Shown here: piece by piece, positions 1 to 8,159 of the stretch
Layout: every line of letters begins with the position of its first letter
Position numbering within the stretch: the stretch's first letter is position 1
Origin: Amoebophrya sp. AT5.2
Taxonomy: Eukaryota > Sar > Dinophyceae > Syndiniales > Amoebophryaceae
Length of the DNA: 10,033 nt
Assembly (NCBI GenBank): GCA_005223375.1
Contig: RXOD01006541.1
Location: 1 to 10,033 of the forward strand
Direction of reading: 5' to 3'
Position numbers and translations under genes: made by a program
Notes under the pieces: model-generated
What the model saw: only the letters and a program-made list of their open reading frames with translations
The model's database searches: none
What the model was told of the DNA's origin: nothing

Positions 1-454
1 TCGGCGATTAAAAAATTTCCAAAGGCGCGCGCGCGTCCTTTGTTTTCAATTACTTCAGGCACCTACCGCCGGCGCCGTTGCCCAAGCCTCGATGTAGGCG
101 GCCCCGGGGAGGCCCTTTGCTTCCTCTGCGAGCTCGCCCATGGAGACCGTCCCCTCTGGAGACCCCATGCGGAGGCCCGAGGGAGCCTCGCTCTCTGATG
201 CCGCGACGTTGATACCTGCCATAGATAGGATCATGAACCTGTATGTGTGATGATGAATGATGCGATGTTCCGATGACCGATGATATAAATGTGGCCCAGA
301 TAGGTAGCTGTAAATAGTAGTTGCAATCCAGCCTCCGCAGCCGCCGCCAACTGCCCCGCTTTCCGCCCCGCGACATCAGCATCTGGAGGTCCGTCGTCGA
401 TCTCTAGCCCCCGGGCCCCGGGTCGTAACACGGGCGGTATCTGGATGCGTGAAG
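1..454 (+). repeat. Left terminal inverted repeat
   Basis: Inverted partner of 9548-10005. Four blocks match: 1-19 with 9987-10005 (perfect, 19 bp), 195-206 with 9771-9782 (12 bp), 291-313 with 9691-9713 (perfect, 23 bp) and 370-454 with 9548-9632 (85 bp, about 6 mismatches). The DNA between blocks has diverged or been replaced, although both arms share a degenerate GATGA-rich stretch (about 236-290 here). Shadow ORFs in this arm are not supported as genes. Confidence 0.85.
370..454 (+). repeat. Inner conserved block of left TIR (85 bp)
   Basis: About 79 of 85 bases match the reverse complement of 9548-9632. Both copies carry the GC-rich palindromic core CCGGGCCCCGGGTCG and end at GGATGCGTGAAG, after which similarity stops. 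Conservation well above the rest of the arm suggests a functional site, such as a subterminal binding site for the element's recombinase (inference). Confidence 0.8.
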
Positions 455-982
455 AGGGGTGACTGCTCAGTGATGGAAGATGAAAGCCAGCGCTGTTTGC
501 GCTCGGCCTGAAGTTGAAGTGATCGCGTGCTCCTGCGAGAGCTTATGTCATAGCGCGGGGCGCGGGCAGTGGTGTTATCCACAGCCCCCTCGCAGCTTGT
601 GTCGTGTCCAGATGTTGTGATGATCCTGCACCCTGCAGACGCCGGACGTGGTGTGATCCACGTCCAGAGCCGCTGACTGTTTTCGATGAGTCACAACTTC
701 TCCCGTGGAATTGAGGCCCCGCTCTCGTGAAGTGGAGGTCCGCTCGACGTGCCTGTACTTTTGGTGCGCGGCGCGTCGCGATCAGGATAGCTGCGTGTTC
801 GAGCTGTGCAAAGATAGATAGTCCAAGGCAGAGCGAACAAAGGGAGAGAGAAAAACGCATGCAAACCGCAAAGCACGCTCCTAATCCAGACGTCTAAATG
901 GCCGCACTAATTGAACAATCTAATTCAAACCTCTAGGGAAAATTAGCGACAACGCCACCCCTAAGGGTCTCCAACCGGCACC
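455..982. other. Leader between left TIR and first gene
   Basis: No supported coding sequence; open frames here are short and lack a coherent coding pattern. It presumably holds the promoter and 5' UTR of the 983-2738 gene, but I see no convincing TATA box. It contains an 8-bp hairpin at 644-665. Confidence 0.5.
644..665. repeat. Hairpin / dyad upstream of gene 1
   Basis: GGACGTGG at 644-651 pairs perfectly with CCACGTCC at 658-665 around a 6-base loop. It lies about 320 bp before the first start codon. It could be a factor-binding dyad or chance; there is no independent support. Confidence 0.4.
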
Positions 983-2738
983 ATGCCACCGAAAAACAAT
1001 GCGATGAGCCTGATGGCGCGGGCTTTGGCGGAGGCGGACAAATTGACTGCCGCGGAGATCGCGATGGTCCAGGACAACCTCGTGCGTTTGGCCGAAGTGG
1101 CTCAGGCGCGGGATGGCGGTTGGCCACACATAACGAACTTGAGCGACGCGAATCTCAAGAGAGAGCAGCTCCGTGCCATTCTTCTACTTTTCTAAAACAG
1201 CAGCCACGCATCCTGAGTCTAGACACTTATGTACGGCCTCCACTTCATCTTCAGAAGTAAGTTCGCAGTCATCAATTCCCTTCTTGCACACCAGGCTACT
1301 ACCACCTGGACCACAAGGAGACCGCGAAGGTGATCAGCTGCGTGTTGAAGCACCCGACCCGGATCGTGCAGCTGAAGGTCCCCGCGTTGAACGCCGTGAA
1401 GCCGTTCTGGAAGGCCATCCTAGTGGACCACTACAAGACCGACGCACTTCGGTTTCTTCTGTTCTCGTCGTTCTTGGTGATCTGCTCGTCGTCGTAAAAA
1501 TCTAAATCTGGTCACTTGTGTTTCTCGTTGAGCGTGACTGTGAACGCTCACAGATGCCGACGTCGCGCGGCTTTCCGACGCTTCAGGCCTGCGGGAACGG
1601 TCTCCCCGAGCTGGTTTCCCCCTTCGCCATCCGCGCGCGCATGGACGACTTCACCCCCCCGCCCCCGCAGGACGAGGACGAGGACGTGGAGGAGCAGAAG
1701 CAGAAGGTCGCCACCAAAGCCGCCGAGATGATGTCGCTGCAGACCCAGGCGTTCACAACCATGCTGCAGAACATGTCGGTTGGAGGGTTTCTAAACACCC
1801 CCGGGGGCTCCTTGTCGGTCGCGAACCACGCGTGGAACCCGGATCCGCAGGCGTTGTGTGTGTCGTGACTCGTCGTTCGTTTTTAGGCATTGGCTCGTCC
1901 ATCGTTGCGTCGGGAAACTAGCTCTGCATCGTTTGAATAACCGCCCACCAGGTCTCTGGACCATCCAATGGCCCGGCCATGATGGGCTCCTCGTCGAGCT
2001 CGTCGTCTGCCGCCCCCCGGGAGAGAGCGTTCAACCCCGTTGTGCATGGATACGGGGTACTGCTCCTGTGATGAAAAACGCATTCATTTATCGTGGCATG
2101 ATCATCTTCGGAAGAGAAAGCAGCGCGCCATCTATTCTGATTCTATAACGCAACAGTCCTGCAAAGCGAACCTGAACCCGCGGCACGCCGCCCCCGCGAA
2201 GGACGAGGGGTCGAACACGGCCACGACCCAGTCCGGCACGGCTACCGTCGGTAGCAAGTCCATGGAGACGGGCATGTCCATGGACGAGAGCCAGGACCCC
2301 ATCAACTTGCTCCTGCAGAAGTACCCGCAGATGGTGGAAACTATGGAGGGCCAGGACTTCGTGTTCAACGGCGAGAAGTGGATCCCCTTCGACCCCAAGA
2401 AGGCCGAGGCGATGAAACCGTCCAACGCGACCACCTCCTCCAACGCGACGTCTTCCAAGAAGGTCGACGAGACGGCGACGGCGGCGCCCGCCAACGAGAA
2501 GTCGAAGTCGTCGGTGGAGGATGCGAGCCAGGTCCTGAAGGATCTCTTCGCAGAGGAAGATGAGGACAAGAACGGCAAGAAGGCGGTCTCCAAGGCGCAG
2601 CCCAAGGGGAAGGCTGCGGCGGCCCCTGCCGCGGGTAAGCGGGAGAAGGAGATCTCTCCCAAGGAGGCCGAAAAGAAGGGTCGTGGCGCCGGCAAGAAAC
2701 AGAAGCCGGACACGGGCGCCGCCACCAAGGACATGTAG
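983..2738 (+). CDS. Gene 1: five-exon gene, Lys-rich unknown protein (about 454 aa)
   Basis: Proposed exons are 983-1172, 1295-1476, 1554-1859, 1952-2056 and 2157-2738, all with GT-AG junctions in matching phases, totalling 455 codons with the stop. The start is the first ATG after an in-frame TAA at 962 and has a strong context (CACCATGCC). The fourth donor could equally be 2039 or 2042, and 1860 is the least certain of the rest. The product is not recognised. Residues 1-124 look globular and helical. Residues 159-172 are Pro-rich then acidic, and 239-245 are a Ser run. A compact ordered block, from DPINLLLQKYP to KWIPFDP, spans about 308-341. The last 110 residues are a Lys/Ala/Glu-rich low-complexity tail. 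Such a tail suits a nuclear or nucleic-acid-associated protein (inference). It is same-strand with gene 2 and separated from it by a hairpin-rich spacer. There is no transposase or zinc-finger motif. Confidence 0.7.
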
Positions 2739-2788
2739 TCGTTGGTGGATGTGGGGGAGGAGGAGAGGTGGTGTGGTGTGGTGGGAGG

Positions 2789-2929
2789 AGTCACCTGCGC
2801 TCCGGGGAAATATCGTTTTTTCCTTCCGGGGCGCAGGTGACTAGGTGTTTTTTTGCACCTGGCGATGGGTGGAGGTGTTCTCCACCTGAACCAGGACGCC
2901 AGGCCTGTATTGAAAGACAGGTCTGGCGT
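2789..2929. repeat. Cluster of four consecutive hairpins after gene 1
   Basis: Starting 50 bases after the gene 1 stop: (1) 2789-2807 pairs with 2824-2842, 12 Watson-Crick pairs at the base extended to 19 pairs with three G-T pairs, 16-base loop. (2) 2843-2847 with 2856-2860, 5 bp with a T-rich loop. (3) 2868-2874 with 2880-2886, 7 bp perfect, 5-base loop. (4) 2896-2908 with 2917-2929, 13 pairs with one G-T, 8-base loop. An outer CCTGG/CCAGG pairing (2858-2862 with 2891-2895) encloses hairpin 3. As RNA this could mark a 3' end or processing site; as DNA it could be a cruciform or a small inserted inverted-repeat element. The stems are plain in the sequence; the function is inferred. Confidence 0.75.
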
Positions 2930-3409
2930 GAATTCTAAATGTGCATTTTTTTGAACGTGCTCTGCAGCTACTTCCAGGGCGGCACTGACTCCCCGTGATC
3001 CATGTACAGTGTAGAACAGTGAATTTATTGATTTTTATTGAGATCTGGACGTCCATATTGAACATGCCACGCACGGATGCAGAGCACGTTTGCGAGGGCG
3101 CCGCAGTGTATAACTTCTGTCCCGAAAAAAAAAAAACAACTGCTTGATCGGACCAAGCGCGAAGAGTGTCTCTTCGCCCCCTGTCCGCTGGAAGTGTTTC
3201 GCTGTCGTGGCACCCATCGCGGAGAGCAAACCGAGAGAGTCACAAACTGGCCTATTCAAATTGGAGCGACAAATGGGCAAATAAACTTTAGTAGTAGTTG
3301 TACACGCAAAAAGTATGGCCCTGGAGAGGCATTGCCTTGTCATCATTTTCTACCTCAAATTCTAGGGAAGTAAGTTGAAGTAGCAGTCATCCTCTGAACG
3401 GCTGAAACG
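2930..3409. other. Spacer between gene 1 and gene 2
   Basis: No supported gene. It contains AT-rich runs, a 12-base A tract near 3125 and an AATAAA at 3280-3285. Open frames on both strands lack coding-like codon use and are left out. It presumably carries the 3' region of gene 1 and the promoter of gene 2. Confidence 0.5.
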
Positions 3410-6400
3410 ATGCAAGTTCTCGGTGCTCGCAGCGAGCTGATCAAGCCGCTGGCCCCCTCCCACCAAGACTGTTGCAACCTGCGCATGTTCTTCGACCAGC
3501 CCTCGAACTTCCGCTACCACGCCAAGAAGGCATTCGACTGGGGATGGGATAAAGGATACCCCGTTCGCGCTGCCATTCAGGCGGCGTGTCCGGTGGTTGA
3601 CTTGGTAGTAGCAATAATTGTCATCGTCGTCTTTGAGTGGTCTCTGGGGATTTTCATGTGCCGTGCTTTGAGAGAAATAATAGATCGATTCGCGTCCATG
3701 CCTCCCCAGGTGACCTTCATTGGGTACGATTGTAGCGCTCGTGGAAAAACTAACTACTGGCGCGAGAAACTCGAGGCGGCGGCCATGCCCCTCGAGTCGT
3801 GGCCATTGATTTGGACTTCAGACCGGGCGGCGATTTTATGTAAGGATCTGGAGAAGGCGGTGGGCGATGATGTGTTCCTAGGAGGCGCGAAAGTTGATGT
3901 TGCTGACGACAGCAGCGCAATGGTCTGTCATCGTGTTTTTACTTTTGTATGATGATCAGTTTCGTGCTGTGGAAAAATGCATTTTCGTGATGGCTATGAT
4001 GTGCGGACTCGATCAATCATTTTACTTTCCTCTTCAGAAATGGGTCCGCCGTCATTTCTGTACAAACGTGGCGCGGATGCATGCGATCAGCGACAACCGA
4101 CTCGAAAAGCTTTTCCAAATCAAGAAGCTGCCCGACACCGTGGCTCACACGATCGGGCCCGATGACGGGACCAAACGCAAACACGGGCAGAAAGCGATCA
4201 ATGTAATTATGTTGCTACCACATTGTCGCGAGTCATCATTTCGTGCGTCGATTATCGTGTCGCCAAACAAAAACATATACCTTCAGCTCTGGCATGCGTG
4301 TGAAGATCCTCGTGCACCAGACGGCGTCGGACTTGAATTTTGTGCCATACCGGTTCAGCAGGAGGTTGTGGACCGCCGCAACAAGAAGGAGGACCTGAAG
4401 AACAAGAAAAAAAGCAGGCAGTGCGGAGAGTATCTCTTGGACTTCATCGGCGGCACGTTTGGCAAGGAGTTTCTCGACACCATGATCAACGACGTGGCGA
4501 GTTTTGTGCTGGAAAAGTGGGTGAACTGCGAGGCGCATGTTGTTTGTGTTCTGGTGGATCAGGCCAGCTGGGAGATGAAGAACTGGCAAGTAATGACGGC
4601 CTGCATCGCCATCATTTACATGCCAGGCCTCCCGCACCGCTGGACGAATTGGAACATGCGGAAGCGGACCAAGATGACCACTCTCTCCCGCGCGATCAGG
4701 TCGCTTATGCGCGGCCCTAAAGGAAAGCGCGCAAGCATGGGCATGATGGACGACACCAAGACCCGGATGCTTCGCGACGTGAGGGACCCGGAGAAGCCGC
4801 AGCCGAAGTACAAGTGGAAAAGCCACGCAATCCAAGAGGCGCGGGCGCAGGGGTTGCCGTCCACTCTCGAGGAGATTCTGAAAGCAAGTAGTGAAGTTTT
4901 TTCTAATGAAAAGTGTAGTAGAAAAGATCCTAGTAGAAGAGGGTATAGAAGGGGGTGGTCCAGGGGGGTCATTCGTGACCCGATTAGTGAAGGCTTCCCC
5001 CGATAGGGAGGTCCGCTTTGCTATAGTGATTCTATGACCCTATTCCATGAGGTAGCTGGAGGTGGTATTAATCGTTTCGTTCGAGATCTGGTCAAAAGTC
5101 GCCGTGCCGCCGGGATAGCGGCCAAAAGTACCATTTTCATTGATTCCCAGGAATGGCTCTGCAGAGCAGCGTCGACAAGAGGTGGTGGCGGGACTGGTAC
5201 ACGAGCCGTTTCTTGCGCAAGAGCCGGCTCAAGCTTGCCATGGTGGCCACCGAGATGGAGCAGGTAACCGCTCAGGAGATCGAGGAACAGCGCCTGCATC
5301 TGCTTCCCGTCGAAGAAGGCGACCTCGATCTCGGCGAAGTCAGCAGCGACGACGAGGACGACAGAGTCTGCGCGGGCGATCACGTCTACTTGCTGGGGTG
5401 CCTGCAGCCATTCCTTGAAGATGACAAGCTGATGGACATCGTTGACGACCTTGGGGGAATCACGCACGAGGTCGGCGCCTTGTTCGAGCACCTGCAGGCC
5501 ACGGCTCCGGGCACGCCGTTGAAGAGGGAAGTGGCAGAGGCGTTGCAGAAGTGGACGGCGAAACCCTTCGCAGCCGGAGAGCCCTGCCCCTCGCCGTTTG
5601 CCGTGAAGCTGAAACTCGCGCAAGCGAAGTGGCACATGAACCGCAAGTTTATCCACAATACGATGGGCACCTCCGGAAAGTACGGGAAGTTGGGGATTCA
5701 GGAGTGCCTCGATCAGCTGTCGTCCGAGGTGAGTTTCGCCATCTTCGAGCTCATGGACCCCAACCTCGGTTTTTGGGAAACAATGCACCTCACCTGCGTC
5801 GCCAAGTGCAACTTCGTCCACCGCAATCCGCAGCCGCTGCAGACGGTTATGGAGAGCCTCTCGTACGAGGCGGGCGGTTTTGCGTCTGCGATGGCCGCTC
5901 TCCACGACGCGGGGCATCCGGCTTCGATCAAGTACTACTTGCGGTGCTTCTACCAGTCGTCGCCGTACACGGAGAAAGAACAGGAGACCTGTCATAAAGA
6001 GCGATGGACCAACAACGACAGGCGCTGCAATGTCCACGGCAGCAACTTTTCCCTTCAACGTGATCGGCTGAGCCAGGCGGTGCAGCGCCCCGCGTACGTA
6101 GCTCCCCGAGAGGGGGGCGCCCTCGAGCTCGTCATGGACCCAGACCAGGTGCTCGCGCAGGTGACGGAGCATGCCGGAAGCCGCGACGACTGGATTCGGC
6201 CGCTTCTGATGGGTATGTCGCTCCGGGACACAAACCTAGTCCGCGCCTTGATGCGGGAGCTGAAGACGTGGCACAGCGAGCATCCAAACGCGAACAACGC
6301 CCTCCGCAAATCCCTCGTGGAAAAGTTTCGGGACTCCCCTCCCGCGCGGAACGCGGACGCGCTGGGCTTTCGCGCCGCCGAGCTGATCGCGCGCTTGGAA

Positions 6401-7453
6401 CTCGCGGATCCCACCATGTTCGACGCCCTGCGGGCTCTGTCCATGTCGCAGGCGGAGGAGCTGAAGATCAACGCGAGACTAGCTGCAGGGGACCCAGTGA
6501 TTCTCGCGAGCCAGTCACAGGCTGAAATCGACGTCCTCGTCACCGCGCACGACCATGGTATTTTCATCGGCACGCTGCTGAACCGCGTCGCAGACCCAGA
6601 TATTCCCAACCTCAGCGTGGAGGCTATGCGAGCGCGGCTGGGCCACGCTGGCGAGTGTCTGGGGTTTCCGGCCGTGGAGAGGGGCGTCCACATCGTGTGC
6701 GGCTTTCTGATCGACTGGGACCACTATCTCGCGAGGACCCGGCTCAGCACCAACGACTTGCGCAAGACGCTGGTGCTCAAGCAAGGCCATCTGGTCACCA
6801 CCGATGGCGACCAGGAGCAGCGGAGGCACTTTCCGTCGCAGTCACCGGCGGTGCAACTGATGCTGATGAACGAGCAGCGCCGCGACCCCCGCACGCAGCG
6901 GAAGATGACACTGGACGAGTTCACGTACATGAACTACGAGGACCGCGTGAGGATCTACGGAAAGCTGGTGGATGCGGAGGTCACCTGGAGCACGCTCCTA
7001 TCCTGCATCCAGGACCGCCGCAAAAAAGAGCTCGGCTTCTATGCCGAAGCTCCTTTTGATTTCCTCGTGCCGGAAAAAAAGAGAAAGTTGAACAGCGGTC
7101 AGCCAGCGAGTCGCCAGTCCGCGGAGCGGAAGGAGCGAGAGGAGGCTGGTCGGTATGCGGCGCGCTTCGTCGCGGAGATCAACATGGGCGACAAGGTCGT
7201 GGCCAAGATGTCCTCGCACCGCTCGGACAAAGGGAGAGGCGCGGAAAAGCTGAAGATGACCTGGCGCGATCATGTCGCTACCACGATGGGGCAAAGCGCC
7301 ACGCGGAAGTGGCTGAAGACCGTCGACCCTGTGGAGGCAACCAAGAGCACCTTCTTCCCCCTCGTCGCCACGGAGTTCGATTGTGATGTGGAAAGCCTGG
7401 CCCTGACCGTGATTAGAAATGAGCCAGCGCCGGAGGACGATCCTGAAGAGTAG
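3410..7453 (+). CDS. Gene 2: large multi-exon gene, unknown protein (about 1,124 aa)
   Basis: Proposed exons are 3410-3604, 3710-3892, 4038-4202, 4359-4887 and 5151-7453. All junctions are GT-AG, phases agree, and the sum is 1,125 codons with the stop. The start is the first ATG after an in-frame TGA at 3395, with A at -3. The first donor could also be 3593 or 3596, and the second 3899. Residues 1-358 come from the small exons and include an aromatic block with FIGYDCSARGKTNYW, then a Lys/Arg-rich region (RKRTKMTT, RGPKGKRAS). Residues 359-1124 come from the last exon: an acidic patch SSDDEDD, Cys/His pairs (TCVAKCNFVH; CHKERW...CNVH) that do not form a standard zinc finger, and a basic PEKKRKL near 998-1004 that would fit a nuclear localisation signal. 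I recognise no family. By size and position in a TIR element it is the default transposase candidate, but no catalytic triad can be assigned. Joining the last exon to the others is supported by phase only. Confidence 0.6.
4203..4358 (+). other. Ambiguous segment in gene 2 (intron, or exon plus frameshift)
   Basis: The simplest model removes 4203-4358 as one GT-AG intron and keeps the frame. But 4287-4355, read in a different frame, gives a GC-rich-third-position stretch (from SGMRVKILVHQ to NFVPYRF) that looks coding. A donor at 4211 joins it in correct phase from the exon before, with an acceptor at 4286. It then cannot continue into the clearly coding frame from about 4365 without a one- or two-base shift. 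Confidence 0.4.
4888..5150 (+). other. Long proposed intron or intergenic spacer within gene 2
   Basis: The donor GTAGTGAAG at 4888 leaves phase 1, and the acceptor ATTCCCAG at 5150 opens an exon needing exactly phase 1, so this can be an intron of 263 nt. Codon use turns AT-rich abruptly at 4885. The segment holds GGGTCA-TTCG-TGACCC (4966-4981), a 6-bp hairpin with a UUCG tetraloop. If it is not an intron, it is the spacer and promoter before a separate 766-aa gene starting at 5153. Confidence 0.5.
5151..7453 (+). CDS. Gene 2 last exon, or stand-alone 766-aa unknown protein
   Basis: An uninterrupted 2.3-kb frame with strongly GC-rich third positions, the longest coding stretch in the window. 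It starts at the ATG at 5153 if independent (G at -3 and +4), or at 5151 if spliced from 4887. The N-terminus is basic and aromatic (KRWWRDWY), followed by an acidic patch and a mostly helical body with Cys/His pairs at about 5791-5820 and 5988-6040. A basic cluster PEKKRKL sits at about 7069-7090 before a charged C-terminal segment. No transmembrane segment, signal peptide or nucleotide-binding motif is visible. Not assignable to a family by eye. The long - strand frames opposite it are shadows. Confidence 0.85.
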
Positions 7454-8002
7454 ATACCTGGTGTAGTTTGCGTAGAATTCTGATTTATTCGCACGGCTAT
7501 CAGGAGCCGCCAACGCCCGCAAAACAACTACTTCTTAAGAGCGCGGCACTAAACTAATGCCGACGAGAACAGCGCAGCCCTACACTGTCTCCCCCACCTG
7601 TTGCAGCAGATTTTGCGTCGCGCTAAAATGTACCCCTGAATCCTACTCCCACCCCAGGGACGAGCTTGCTGTGCTTCCAATAAGTGCGGCTATTTGTTGT
7701 TGAGCTTAGTTTCAATCAAGACCCATAGCCTGGGGGTGCTGCAGAGCTAAATTTTGCGAGCTTCCATTTTGCTGTGATGAGCTTGCTTTTGAACTATGAT
7801 GCCGAGCTGTATCCCGACGTCGCGACGCTTCTCGAAGAAAGCTAATGAACGTCGCTAGAAACCTTTCTGCAAGCCTGGGAATCGGACGCCAAAATTTCAA
7901 AGAAACAAGACGGAAAAGAACACTGATCCGCCTGGAATCGTTGAAATGCATGTGTCCTCAGCTCGAGAAAAGCACGCCTCGGTTACGGTTCTGATGTGAT
8001 GA
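7454..8002. other. Convergent spacer between gene 2 and gene 3
   Basis: The 3' ends of the two convergent genes meet here. No coherent coding frame, strong hairpin or repeat was seen, in contrast to the spacer after gene 1. A - strand frame over 7712-7951 has no coding character. Confidence 0.5.
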
Positions 8003-8159
8003 TCACAAAGTGATCTTTTCTCGGATAAGTTTCTCCACTCGTTCTGCGAACTTGGATTCCGCCGCGAGCGCAATAGAGTCACTGTGCCACTCGTATCGGG
8101 TCGCTTCAACATCGTCGCACGCCGGGTAGAAGTTGACCGTAGTTTTCCAGTCATCAGAC
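8003..8159 (-). CDS. Gene 3 terminal exon (51 codons plus stop)
   Basis: Read on the - strand after an acceptor CTGGCAG, this gives a clearly protein-like stretch: SDDWKTTVNFYPACDD, then RYEWHSDSIALAAES and a helix ending KLIREKITL before TGA at 8003. It resembles residues about 124-170 of gene 3 (QLFYEGG, MLEYSTISS, then a helix of the VEQVMREAF type), which places it as the end of the second repeat. It lies in a different frame from the longer but unconvincing - strand frame over 7897-8370. Confidence 0.55.

Noticed and set aside
284..289. TATAAA in the left TIR as a promoter
   Set aside because: About 700 bp from the first start codon and not present in the matching place of the right arm.
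1173..1505. 110-aa + strand frame
   Set aside because: It overlaps gene 1 intron 1 and exon 2 in the wrong frame; exon 2 reads well in a different frame from 1295 to 1476.
2132..2794. 220-aa open frame on the - strand
   Set aside because: Antisense of gene 1 exon 5; the Ser/Ala/Phe-rich product mirrors the Lys-rich tail.
3280..3285. AATAAA as the gene 1 polyadenylation signal
   Set aside because: More than 500 bp past the stop codon, beyond the hairpins, with no supporting context; many protists do not use this signal.
5021..6172. 383-aa open frame on the - strand
   Set aside because: It lies opposite the strongly coding gene 2 last exon; high GC removes stops in the antisense frame and its composition is not protein-like.
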